Below are positions 1 through 8,238 of a stretch of 26,892 bases of DNA, in pieces (position 1 is the stretch's first letter; the number at the start of each line of letters is the position of its first letter). Below the pieces are notes generated by a model, which was not told the DNA's origin, did no database searches, and saw only the letters and a program-made list of their open reading frames with translations. This stretch comes from Chloroflexota bacterium. Lineage in GTDB: Bacteria; Cyanobacteriota; Vampirovibrionia; Obscuribacterales; Obscuribacteraceae. Both the position numbers and the translations under genes were made by a program. The stretch spans positions 1-26,892 of the forward strand of contig SBAT01000021.1 of the NCBI GenBank assembly GCA_005240105.1, given 5' to 3'.

Positions 1-783
1 CCAAAATGGTAATAAGTGATCCAGAGTTCCGGAAATTCTGGAGAATGTTTGTCTCAAGAAAAACTCTTGTAGAAAGGCGCCTTTGGTAATTATTGATTCG
101 GCTACGTACCAGGGAAGAGCTACGACAAGCACAATCAACAGTCCGACAAAAGGATTTAGGCTGAGCACCGATTGGAAAAATGCTCTGGGCGTTCGACTGC
201 TGACGATTAGATAAAGCAACAAACCAATGCCAATCAAAAACAAACCTATTGGCCCCTTTTGCAATACAGCTAAGCCGGCAATTGCATAAGCTGGGTAAAT
301 GAGCCACTTTCGATTGGTTTTAAGAGCCGAAAAAAGCAATGCCGCCGATGCTGATACGAGCAGTGCCAATGGCATGTCCGTCATGGCTAAGTGTCCGACA
401 ACCAAATAGAGAGGGGAAGATAAAAGAGCAAGTGCTGATAAGAAGGCGGCACGTTGGCTAACGAATTGTCTTGCGAAGAGAAATGTCCCCAGTACTAACA
501 ATGCGCCGGAGAAAGCCGATGGAAAGCGAGCGGCAAATTCGCTGACACCAAATGTTTTGTAAGAAGTAATGATCAGCCAATAGACCAGAATTGGCTTTTC
601 CAACCAGGGCTTGTAATTAAGATGTGGGGTCAGGTAATCACCCAACTCCAACATTTCGCGAGCGCCTTCGGAATACCAGCCATCGCTCGGATCAAAAATT
701 CCAAAGCTACCTAATAAAGGTAGAAAACACAGAGCTGACAGGAGGGCCAGCAGTAGTAAAAGGTTTCCATCAGTCTTTTTCAT
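1..783 (-). CDS. ArnT-like GT-C membrane glycosyltransferase (5' part only)
   Basis: The reading frame starts with ATG at 783 and stays open to the window edge, so 261 codons are visible and the C-terminal part is missing. The start is MKKTDGN, followed by a hydrophobic segment at about residues 8-26. Next comes a periplasmic loop (about 29-60) with the pattern W-Y-S-E-G-A-R-E-M-L ... P-H-L-N ... E-K-P ... Y-W, and then several further transmembrane segments. This is the N-terminal signature of the ArnT/PMT_2 family, which moves sugars from polyprenyl-phosphate donors to lipid A or protein in the periplasm. The family's usual Asp-Glu pair in the first loop reads Ser33-Asp34 here, with Asp31 just before, so the acidic site is altered. 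The donor and acceptor cannot be told from this. The gene is divergent from pdxR. The family call is fairly safe; ArnT activity itself is not shown. Confidence 0.8.
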   Translation of the reverse strand, partial: MKKTDGNLLLLLALLSALCFLPLLGSFGIFDPSDGWYSEGAREMLELGDYLTPHLNYKPWLEKPILVYWLIITSYKTFGVSEFAARFPSAFSGALLVLGTFLFARQFVSQRAAFLSALALLSSPLYLVVGHLAMTDMPLALLVSASAALLFSALKTNRKWLIYPAYAIAGLAVLQKGPIGLFLIGIGLLLYLIVSSRTPRAFFQSVLSLNPFVGLLIVLVVALPWYVAESIITKGAFLQEFFLRQTFSRISGTLDHLLPFW

Positions 784-818
784 AGTCACCCACTATACCT
801 AATGCAGGCGGCAACTGA

Positions 819-999
819 TCTGGTTGACTAATTGGCTGGATTGACAGTCCAGCCAATACTTAGTACGCTGAGATTGTGTTGATTGACTGCTTGCTCTGCT
901 GGTGGAGCGATTGTTGTTCTGGTTGACGAATCCGGGGGAATTAATTGGCTGGATGGATTGGCTGGATAGAATGAGAAAAATCAAATGAATTGGCTGGAT
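819..999 (+). promoter_or_regulatory. Repeat-rich PdxR-type operator region
   Basis: The element ATTGGCTGGA(T) occurs as direct copies at 831-840, 944-954, 957-967 and 989-999 and as an inverted copy, TCCAGCCAAT, at 848-857. The copies at 831 and 848 form a perfect 10-bp palindrome with a 7-base loop. The copies at 944 and 957 are 13 bp apart. The copy at 989-999 lies inside codons 2-5 of the regulator gene. A second 14-mer, TCTGGTTGACKAAT, occurs at 819-832 and 918-931. MocR/PdxR regulators are known to bind direct repeats at their own or the pdxST promoter, so this is very probably the binding region for the adjacent regulator. Binding itself is inferred. Confidence 0.75.
841..869 (+). promoter_or_regulatory. 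Candidate promoter of pdxR-pdxS-pdxT
   Basis: A perfect TTGACA (841-846) is followed after 17 bp by TACGCT (864-869), which is a weak -10. The -35 hexamer lies in the loop of the palindromic repeat pair 831-857, so a protein bound there would block or position RNA polymerase. TTGAC-type boxes also occur at 824, 883 and 923, so the exact start site is uncertain. Confidence 0.4.
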
Positions 1000-2544
1000 A
1001 TACTTTCGGAGTTAGGTAAAGGCACTAAGGACCGTTCAGTGCCGATGTACGAACAAATCATGCGGCGAATTGACGATGCCATCGCCTCCGGACAATTGCC
1101 TAACGGAACGAAAATGCCGACAAATAGAGAGTTGGCAGCGATGCTCAATGTTGATCGCTCAACTGTTGCTCGGGCTTATTTGGAATTGCAATTGGCCGGT
1201 TTAATTGAAAGCCATGTTGGCAGAGGTACTTTTGTTAAAGGTGGTGGTAGAACTCTGCCGCCTGCCAATATCAATTACCAGTCTAGTTCAATGCCTGTTG
1301 CTTGGTCTGAAAAATTTGCTCGGTCGAAAGATGCATCGTATTCATTGTTCAGCAGATTGCCGATGCAGCCTCTGCCGAAAGACGTCATAGCTTTTACCAA
1401 TTCAATCCCCAATCAAGAACTTTATCCCTGGCAAGAGTTCCAGAAAATTCTTGCAGGTTTCAATACACAAGAAAGTCTGGCTGAATTATTTGCCTTTAGT
1501 GCCCCGGATGGGTATCCCCCCTTAATTGCTGAAGTTCAGAAACTGCTCAAGAAGCAGGGCATTGACGTTGGCAGCGATGAGATTTTGATTGTTAATGGAT
1601 CCAAGCAAGGAATTGATATTGTCACATCTACTCTTGTCGATCCAACCGATGTAATTATCACTGAAGAGCCTACATATCATTTGGCGCTTTGTGATTTCAA
1701 AGCTAGTCAGGCTCGTTGCATTCCGCTGCCGATAGATGATAGTGGCTTACGCGTAGACATGCTTGATTCCATGCTGGCAAATCAAAGAGCCAAGCTGCTT
1801 TATGTTACGCCGTCATTCCAAAATCCAACTGGTACGACAATTTCACTGGAAAAACGCCGGCAGCTCTTGCAACTGTCTGAGCGCTATCAATTGCCGGTAC
1901 TGGAAGACAATGTCGTTGGTGACCTGTATTATGGGCAACCTGGTCCACCGCCATTGAGAGCATTGTCTGGACCGGACAGTCTGGTCATCCATCAAGGGAC
2001 TATCTCTAAGACTCTTTTCCCCGGATTCCGCATCGGTTGGCTTTTGGCACCGCGGGAATTGATGGGTAGGCTGAGAGTGACGAAGCGTATGCGCGATGTG
2101 ACGACAAATACAATGTCGCAAGTCTTGCTTGCTGAGTACTTAAAACGCGGCTTTTATGACAAGCATTTGGAAGATGTACGCAAACTCTACGGACGCAGAA
2201 AAGATGCCATGCTGGTAGCTTTGGATAAACACTTGCACGGCGAAGTTAGTTGGACAAAACCAGATGGTGGAATGTCATTGTGGTTGAGGCTGCCGTCGGG
2301 TTGTTCTGCTCGTGATCTTTTGGCTTATGCTGAAAGGGAGGGAACTGCTTTTACTCCTGGTGATGTTTTCTTCCTGTCTGGTGATAGGCAAGAATACATG
2401 CGCTTGTCCTTTGTGCAAATTGAAGAGAAGAAAATTGAAGAAGGTATTGCCCGTTTAGCTAAAGCTATTCGCTTATATCTCAAAACGCGAGTAGCAACAA
2501 GATATTCAAAAGACTTGTTAATGCGGGATCCTGCATTAACGTAA
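985..2544 (+). CDS. pdxR: MocR-family (GntR-HTH + aminotransferase-like) regulator, probable PdxR
   Basis: The 519-residue protein has a GntR-type winged helix at about residues 18-85 (pattern P-T-N-R-E-L-A ... V-D-R-S-T-V-A-R-A-Y ... G-R-G-T-F-V), a linker, and a fold-type I PLP domain from about 130. The PLP site is intact: N280-P-T-G, D308, and S341-K342-T-L-F-P-G-F-R349, with K342 the expected Schiff-base lysine. This is the MocR architecture, in which an aminotransferase fold senses PLP. The start at 985 gives the M-N-W-L beginning common in the family; an ATG at 971 is closed by a stop after five codons. The Shine-Dalgarno is weak. The gene ends 21 bp before pdxS on the same strand, which strongly suggests control of B6 synthesis (PdxR role). 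Characterised PdxR genes are usually divergent from pdxST, so this collinear order is less common. The MocR call is near certain; the PdxR role is inferred from context. Confidence 0.9.
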   Translation: MNWLDILSELGKGTKDRSVPMYEQIMRRIDDAIASGQLPNGTKMPTNRELAAMLNVDRSTVARAYLELQLAGLIESHVGRGTFVKGGGRTLPPANINYQSSSMPVAWSEKFARSKDASYSLFSRLPMQPLPKDVIAFTNSIPNQELYPWQEFQKILAGFNTQESLAELFAFSAPDGYPPLIAEVQKLLKKQGIDVGSDEILIVNGSKQGIDIVTSTLVDPTDVIITEEPTYHLALCDFKASQARCIPLPIDDSGLRVDMLDSMLANQRAKLLYVTPSFQNPTGTTISLEKRRQLLQLSERYQLPVLEDNVVGDLYYGQPGPPPLRALSGPDSLVIHQGTISKTLFPGFRIGWLLAPRELMGRLRVTKRMRDVTTNTMSQVLLAEYLKRGFYDKHLEDVRKLYGRRKDAMLVALDKHLHGEVSWTKPDGGMSLWLRLPSGCSARDLLAYAEREGTAFTPGDVFFLSGDRQEYMRLSFVQIEEKKIEEGIARLAKAIRLYLKTRVATRYSKDLLMRDPALT

Positions 2545-2565
2545 TTACAACGAGAGGTACAAGAA

Positions 2566-3459
2566 ATGGTCACGGATATTAAAACAGGTACAAATCTAGT
2601 TAAGAAAGCCTTGCCACAAATGCTCAAGGGCGGCGTAATCATGGATGTGGTTAATGCCGAGCAAGCAAAAATTGCCGAGGAAGCCGGTGCTGTAGCCGTC
2701 ATGGCATTGGAAAGAGTGCCTGCAGATATTAGAATCGAAGGCGGCGTTGCTCGCATGAGCGATCCGGAACTTATCGCCAGCATAATTGATGCGGTCTCTA
2801 TTCCGGTCATGGCTAAAGCACGCATCGGGCATTTCGTCGAAGCACAAATCATTGAGTCTCTCGGTGTTGATTGTATCGATGAGAGCGAAGTGTTGACTCC
2901 TGCCGATGAGCAGTACCATATCGACAAGAGGCAATTCACCATTCCGTTCGTATGTGGCGCGCGCAATTTAGGGGAAGCACTTAGACGAATTGGCGAAGGT
3001 GCAGCTATGATTCGCACTAAGGGCGAAGCTGGAACAGGCGATGTCGTGGAAGCAGTACGTCATGCCCGGACTATTTTTGGTGAAATAAGACTCCTTTCGG
3101 TCATGCCTCCTGAAGAGCGCATGAGCTATGCTAAAGAAATTGGTGCTCCGTTTGAACTGGTTAATCAAGTTGCTGAAGATGGCAAATTGCCCGTCGTCAA
3201 CTTTGCTGCCGGTGGCATTGCTACCCCGGCTGATGCAGCCTTGATGATGCAACTAGGTGTAGATGGTGTGTTTGTCGGCTCTGGTATCTTCAAATCAGGC
3301 GATCCAGCAAAGCGGGCGTTGGCAATTGTAAAGGCAACAACCTTCTACAATGATGCGGAAATTCTTGCTCAGGTAAGCCGCAACCTTGGTGAGCCAATGG
3401 TTGGCCGCACTGCTAAGAGTCTATTGCCTGAGGAAGCATTGGCGCTTAGAGGCTGGTAA
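2566..3459 (+). CDS. pdxS: Pyridoxal 5'-phosphate synthase subunit PdxS (Pdx1)
   Basis: The 297-residue protein is a full-length PdxS. It condenses ribose 5-phosphate (or ribulose 5-phosphate), glyceraldehyde 3-phosphate and ammonia into PLP in the cytosol, working as a dodecamer of (beta/alpha)8 barrels with PdxT. The catalytic residues are present: D27 in M-D-V-V-N, K84 in V-M-A-K-A-R-I-G-H-F, and K152 in R-T-K-G-E-A-G-T-G, which match the two Schiff-base lysines of the Bacillus enzyme. A GAGAGG ribosome-binding site lies just upstream of the ATG. The gene sits between the regulator and pdxT, with only one base separating its stop from the pdxT ATG, so the two subunits are co-translated. 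Two minus-strand open frames over this gene are shadows. Confidence 0.98.
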   Translation: MVTDIKTGTNLVKKALPQMLKGGVIMDVVNAEQAKIAEEAGAVAVMALERVPADIRIEGGVARMSDPELIASIIDAVSIPVMAKARIGHFVEAQIIESLGVDCIDESEVLTPADEQYHIDKRQFTIPFVCGARNLGEALRRIGEGAAMIRTKGEAGTGDVVEAVRHARTIFGEIRLLSVMPPEERMSYAKEIGAPFELVNQVAEDGKLPVVNFAAGGIATPADAALMMQLGVDGVFVGSGIFKSGDPAKRALAIVKATTFYNDAEILAQVSRNLGEPMVGRTAKSLLPEEALALRGW

Positions 3460-3460
3460 C

Positions 3461-4102
3461 ATGGCAGTCTCCAGAAAGCCAGTTGTAGGCGTCCTTGCTC
3501 TGCAAGGTGCAGTTTCAGAACACATGCGTCTTTTGGACGCATGTGGAGCTGAGGCTGTTGAAATTAAACGCAGCAAGGAACTAGGAAGAATTGACGGTCT
3601 GATTATTCCTGGTGGAGAGTCAACCACAATTGCCAAACTGACAGGCGTTGAAGCGTTTGATGCCATAATGGACGACATCAAGAAGCGGGCCGTTGCCGGC
3701 ATGCCTGTTTATGGCACCTGCATGGGTTCTATCTTTCTAGCAAAAGACATAGAGGATTCAACTCAAGGACGCCTTGGATTGATGGACATAAAAGTCAGAC
3801 GCAATGCTTTTGGTCCGCAGAAGTTCAGCTCGGAAAGGCTAGTTGTAATTCCGGAATTGCGGAATGAGGCATTCAATGCCGTCTTTATTAGGGCGCCGAT
3901 TATTTTGTCCTGTGGTTCGACGGTTACTGTCCTGGCTTCAATTGACGAAGGTATCGTCATGGCCCGACAGGGTAATTTGTTGGTGACAAGTTTTCATCCT
4001 GAGCTGACCAGCGATACTCTGGTACATGAGTACTTCCTATCGATGATCAGTGAAGCAAAAAGTGTTGCCTTGTTGCCGCAAGAATTGCTTGTAGCCAGAT
4101 AA
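3461..4102 (+). CDS. pdxT: Pyridoxal 5'-phosphate synthase glutaminase subunit PdxT (Pdx2)
   Basis: The start at 3461 gives 213 residues beginning M-A-V-S-R-K-P, one base after the pdxS stop and with GAGG about nine bases upstream. A longer frame from 3386 overlaps pdxS and adds an N terminus foreign to the family. The protein is a class I glutaminase that supplies ammonia to PdxS. The triad is intact: C87 in Y-G-T-C-M-G, and H179 and E181 in F-H-P-E. The oxyanion motif G51-G-E-S is also present. The protein ends in a short tail (about residues 198-213) a little beyond the usual 190-200. With PdxS it forms the deoxyxylulose-independent PLP synthase. No hairpin terminator is visible in the 113 bp that follow. 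Confidence 0.97.
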   Translation: MAVSRKPVVGVLALQGAVSEHMRLLDACGAEAVEIKRSKELGRIDGLIIPGGESTTIAKLTGVEAFDAIMDDIKKRAVAGMPVYGTCMGSIFLAKDIEDSTQGRLGLMDIKVRRNAFGPQKFSSERLVVIPELRNEAFNAVFIRAPIILSCGSTVTVLASIDEGIVMARQGNLLVTSFHPELTSDTLVHEYFLSMISEAKSVALLPQELLVAR

Positions 4103-4215
4103 ATGACATTAATTCTGATGGGATTTCTACGTATAAGAGCGTGTTTGTCCCAGTGACTATATAGATCAGACTCTCTATCATGCTGCCAACAAATCTTGCT
4201 CTCTAGGAGGAGCCA

Positions 4216-7200
4216 ATGGCAGAGAGGTTTAGCAACAGTCACGAAGGTGACTATAAACACTTGCTAGAACAGGACTTTGCTCAAAGCAAGCTGCATTCAG
4301 AGACTAATTTTTGGGCGGATATGGCTCAAGGACTCTTGCCGGAAGCAGGACATTCAATAAAAGAAGGATTTCAAACTGGTGAAGCGTGGAACGCTATAGG
4401 AACCGGTGTTGGTTTAGCTTATGGTCTGAATTGGATGCTCAACGCTGCCAGACCACTGCCCACTCGAATAGTTGGCAGCGTGATCAATACCTATCTGGGT
4501 TTTGAGTTTCTCAAATACACTTTTCAGGCTTTGAATGAGGTGGACCACCTAAAAAACAAAGCGACCAAACAAGGCGACTATAGCAACAGCGTGTATGAGG
4601 CCCAAAAGCTGGGTGGTAAGGTTTTAGCTGATGTTTCGTTGGGCACTATTGGAGGACTCGCTGGGCATCTTACTGAGCCATTTGCATATCGTGGCATCAA
4701 CTACCTAAAGAGCAAACTATTTATTGCTGAAACCGTTCCTGTTGGTGCTGTTATTGTTCGACCGGTTAACCATGCGAACTCCGTTGAGGAATCGCCCCAT
4801 TACTTGGCGATGGGTCAATCGCGTAATAACAAGAAGAATCAAAAATACAATGAACAGAGACCGTTTGAGACAAAACCTGAACCAAAGATTGAACCAACCA
4901 AGCCTGTTGAACTTGGCAGCAAGGTAGAACCAAAATCGGAAATGGATTTAGATCCTGCTGAAACATTGAATCTACTGAACGAACAAGCAGTGCGCAAAGG
5001 CAAACCGGCTGCTCCAGAGACATTTGAGAATCTGCAAGCATTAAGGACAGAGGGGAACAAAGAGACATTCAATGCCATTCGGACTGATCTTGCTGATCAG
5101 CTTGGAGAGAAATGGTTTGAGAGTCCGTACCATAGAAAGCGTGGCGCAATCTTTGATGAGGTTCGTTTTCTCAGAAAATCAAAAAATGACGAAGAATTGG
5201 CTGAATTGTTGGTCAACAACACGCAGAATGCTGCAGAGCCTCATGTAATTGAAGCCATGTTTGACAGTGTGATGAATGCCAACAACAAGTTTGCTTCTGA
5301 AATTCTTCAAGCTACAAAAGCCTCACCTCTGGTAAGAGACTTGTTTCTAGAAGCACGTTCGGGCAAGTACCCAGAAGATTCTTACGTCGCTTTTACGGAT
5401 GAGAAAGGTCATTTGATTCGCTATACAAATGATCGAATAGAAGGTTCTAGCCGAACCTTTAGTTATCCACTCAAGCATATTGGCAACGGATTGGCCGAGT
5501 ATGATCTGATTTCTAGCGATATTGTGAAGGGTGCTGTAATTTTTGGCTCACCGCATGGTGGCAATAGACCGTTGTTGGGTACCGTTGGTGATGTTCCCTC
5601 ACGATTGGCCGACTGTGGAAACTATAAAGAATTCTTCCTTAAATCTAGATTGGACAAGAACCTAAGTCAGTTCACTTTCGAGACTGGCTTTAAACGGGAT
5701 TTGTCAAAAGGGTCAGAATGCAAAGGTGACGTTTGTCCAGTAAAAGATCTCGACTTTTTAGCGAAGGTGAAAGCAGGAAGAGAAGGAGTTCTTTCCAAGC
5801 CCCAGGACATGACGCAACAAGCTAAACCTGTAAGCGATGTTATTGAATCGCTAACTAAGCCGGGAAATAAGCCAGATGCAATTGTATCTGCTCCGGAAGC
5901 AATGCCAATTAAGATCGAAGACATGCCGCGTAGCTCGGAGAAGCCGGCAAGTGTTTCTGAGCCAATTAGTGCTACTAAGATTGAACCGGCCGATACCCAA
6001 CGGACTGCAACACCTGAGCTGGTTGCCAGTGAACAATTGGTCAGCAAGCATGACAGTAAGATTGCCAAGCTAGAGTTGGAGGAAATGGCACTTAGAGAAC
6101 GGCTGGCATCTGAAGACCGCCTTAGCCCTAAACAGATAAGGGACATAAATAGTCGCTTGAGTAAAATCGAGAGAAGAAAGGCTGCATTTGGAGCGGTCGC
6201 TAAGGAACAACCACCAGTAACGGCGAGCGATCCCGTTAAGGTAAGCGAACCCATTGAGGTCAGTGAACCAACCAAGTCGTTCGACAACAGTAAATATAGA
6301 GAGTTTCTAGAAGTCGAACAAGAAGCAAGATTGCAGGGATTACCGGAAGGGGTGTATGGAAAAGTATCTGGATTTGAGCCTGGCTTCAAGGAGCGATTTG
6401 ATACGTCAAGGGATGCCTGGTTTAAAAGACGTGAAGAAGCAGTCCGTAACGAAATAGAAAGAGAAGCGAAGGAATTAGGGTTGCCGGAAGGTGTCTACGG
6501 CCGATACTCTGAATTCAACCCGGGCTTTAAAGAAAGATTTGACGAAGCACGAGGTCAGTATTTTGCTAGACGTGTTGAAGAGGCGCGAGCTAAGGAAGCT
6601 GAGCAGGCAAAGATAGAGCCTCAACCAAGTCAAACACAGGCGCATCCTGAACAGCCGAAACCTGAACAGGCGAAAGTGGAACCGCAACCAAGTGAAACAG
6701 AGATAAAACCTGAGTCTGCAGGTGAGAAGACTTGGAAAAAACCAGAGAGAAAGACCGATGTACAATTGGCAGTTGATTTGCGTTTGGAAAATGAACTCCT
6801 TGCCGATGCCTTTAACGCAGCTGGCAGGGGAAGAGAAGGCGACTCAGTAGTATTTTTTGTCAAAGGCGACAGGGGAGTTATACAACGAGCCGGACAGCCT
6901 GAAGGGTATCAGGGCAAACAACGTCAACTAATGGTCACCAAAGATGATTTTCATTATGGACGTGTGCCTGTTGAGCTCCTTAAAAACGAGATCGTGGGTT
7001 GGGCAAAAATACGTCCGAAAGTTGATAAAGGAAATTATGTTGAAGTTGTAAACCCAAGAAACCCCAATCAAACGTTTCTTGAAAAAGAAGTAAGCCATGT
7101 AGGCGGTCAAGTACCCTCTTCATTAGCGTCTATTGCTACCGACAATATTGCCAAGCCATATACGGACTTGTTGAAAATCCGTGAGAAGAAACTATCCACT

Positions 7201-8235
7201 GCCAAAGAGCCAGGTACATCAGGTGGTGTCAATCTTGAATTGGCCGAGATGTACAGTCGTCGAGATTCTATCCAGAAACAGCTGGATAACCATTATCAAA
7301 GTATTCGAGAAGGTGTCGATGATGGAAGACTCACGTCGTCTGAAGTACTTGAATGCAAGAATAAGCTCGAGAGATATGAATGGCTTATAGCTAAGGAAGA
7401 AGGACGTGCTGGACAAACTTCCCCCGAATCTCAGTTCAGCCAACGCCAATCAACGGAAACAACAAATGCCGAGCATGAGCCAGCTAAACACGAGAGCACA
7501 AGGCAACAAGAAAGTGCTTTAGATAAGTTTGCCGTAAATCCAGCTGAGCCAAGAAATATAAGAATTGAACCAAATGAGAAGCTGACAGCTGATATTATGA
7601 AGCAGTTGGATTCCTGGAAGACGCAGGCACGACCGAAAACTAGGCCGAACGATCTAGAGCCTACCGTAAACGATAGACTCGATGCTCTTGTGCATGTGGC
7701 ATACAATGTCTATAGTCGGGCTAGAGAGTCTTTAGCTCAAAGCAAGTTCGCTGATGCGGAAGCATGGTCAATGTCATTGCTCAAGCTTTTGGAGTCTGAC
7801 AAACACAAAGAACGCTTTGATACACTGGATTCCATTCGGGCATATAGCTTGCTCGGTGAAATATTCCGTACGCAAAAGAAATCCAGTGAAGCGGAAAATT
7901 GCTTTAAGTGGGCAAGGATATTGTTGTCAGATACAAATATTCGACCATCAACTGAACGTTCGCTTCTTGAGGTTGGCGTGTTGGAAAGCTATGCTAAACT
8001 TCTTCGCTCCGAACCAGCCCAGGAAAGAATTCAGCAAGCCCGCGAGTTGGAAGTAAGTCGAGCAGGCATATTGGAACAGCTTAAGAAAGACAGACCAACT
8101 GTGAGCGCCGGCAAGTGGACAAAAACAGTAACGTCCATGCGCGATCGCAGCACAGCACAAATTAGCATGGTGAACAATGCCAAATGGTTGGATCGTAGTC
8201 TTCAAATATTGAACTGGTTTGATATTAAGTTGTAG
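4216..8235 (+). CDS. Large protein of unknown function with internal tandem repeat and Pro/Glu/Lys linkers
   Basis: The 1339-residue protein starts at an ATG with a strong AGGAGG seven bases upstream. I do not recognise it as a whole. Residues about 55-175 hold two Gly-rich, moderately hydrophobic stretches (around 55-100 and 140-165) that could be membrane-associated; there is no classic signal peptide. A charged Pro/Glu/Lys linker follows at about 205-245. A globular part lies near 385-510, containing G-S-P-H-G-G-N-R-P and Cys at 467, 502 and 507. Residues 703-800 contain a 47-residue tandem duplication (L-P-E-G-V-Y-G ... F-x-P-G-F-K-E-R-F-D at 709 and 756). Another Gln/Pro/Glu-rich linker follows at about 800-840. 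The C-terminal segment 1156-1290 is helical and TPR-like (F-A-D-A-E-A-W ... S-S-E-A-E-N-C-F). The architecture suggests a scaffold or surface-associated multi-domain protein; no enzymatic function is claimed. Its end lies 3 bp from the convergent GH57 gene. Confidence 0.85.
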   Translation: MAERFSNSHEGDYKHLLEQDFAQSKLHSETNFWADMAQGLLPEAGHSIKEGFQTGEAWNAIGTGVGLAYGLNWMLNAARPLPTRIVGSVINTYLGFEFLKYTFQALNEVDHLKNKATKQGDYSNSVYEAQKLGGKVLADVSLGTIGGLAGHLTEPFAYRGINYLKSKLFIAETVPVGAVIVRPVNHANSVEESPHYLAMGQSRNNKKNQKYNEQRPFETKPEPKIEPTKPVELGSKVEPKSEMDLDPAETLNLLNEQAVRKGKPAAPETFENLQALRTEGNKETFNAIRTDLADQLGEKWFESPYHRKRGAIFDEVRFLRKSKNDEELAELLVNNTQNAAEPHVIEAMFDSVMNANNKFASEILQATKASPLVRDLFLEARSGKYPEDSYVAFTDEKGHLIRYTNDRIEGSSRTFSYPLKHIGNGLAEYDLISSDIVKGAVIFGSPHGGNRPLLGTVGDVPSRLADCGNYKEFFLKSRLDKNLSQFTFETGFKRDLSKGSECKGDVCPVKDLDFLAKVKAGREGVLSKPQDMTQQAKPVSDVIESLTKPGNKPDAIVSAPEAMPIKIEDMPRSSEKPASVSEPISATKIEPADTQRTATPELVASEQLVSKHDSKIAKLELEEMALRERLASEDRLSPKQIRDINSRLSKIERRKAAFGAVAKEQPPVTASDPVKVSEPIEVSEPTKSFDNSKYREFLEVEQEARLQGLPEGVYGKVSGFEPGFKERFDTSRDAWFKRREEAVRNEIEREAKELGLPEGVYGRYSEFNPGFKERFDEARGQYFARRVEEARAKEAEQAKIEPQPSQTQAHPEQPKPEQAKVEPQPSETEIKPESAGEKTWKKPERKTDVQLAVDLRLENELLADAFNAAGRGREGDSVVFFVKGDRGVIQRAGQPEGYQGKQRQLMVTKDDFHYGRVPVELLKNEIVGWAKIRPKVDKGNYVEVVNPRNPNQTFLEKEVSHVGGQVPSSLASIATDNIAKPYTDLLKIREKKLSTAKEPGTSGGVNLELAEMYSRRDSIQKQLDNHYQSIREGVDDGRLTSSEVLECKNKLERYEWLIAKEEGRAGQTSPESQFSQRQSTETTNAEHEPAKHESTRQQESALDKFAVNPAEPRNIRIEPNEKLTADIMKQLDSWKTQARPKTRPNDLEPTVNDRLDALVHVAYNVYSRARESLAQSKFADAEAWSMSLLKLLESDKHKERFDTLDSIRAYSLLGEIFRTQKKSSEAENCFKWARILLSDTNIRPSTERSLLEVGVLESYAKLLRSEPAQERIQQARELEVSRAGILEQLKKDRPTVSAGKWTKTVTSMRDRSTAQISMVNNAKWLDRSLQILNWFDIKL

Positions 8236-8238
8236 GGA

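Noticed and set aside
799..984. 61-codon minus-strand frame over the pdxR control region
   Set aside because: It is made of the operator repeats read in reverse, is Gln/Ser-rich, resembles no protein and overlaps the promoter of pdxR.
819..999. Repeats before pdxR as a CRISPR-like array
   Set aside because: Copies are only 10-11 bp, unevenly spaced and include an inverted copy, which fits operators and not CRISPR.
2325..3017. 230-codon minus-strand frame across pdxR and pdxS
   Set aside because: It lies opposite strongly conserved coding sequence of pdxS and has composition typical of an antisense shadow.
3386..3460. Longer start for pdxT inside pdxS
   Set aside because: It adds 25 residues foreign to the family; the ATG at 3461 has a ribosome-binding site and the normal N terminus.
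5667..6389. 240-codon minus-strand frame within the large protein gene
   Set aside because: It lies wholly inside the 1339-residue coding frame, is Ser/Leu-rich as expected for a shadow of a Lys/Glu-rich gene, and has no recognisable features.
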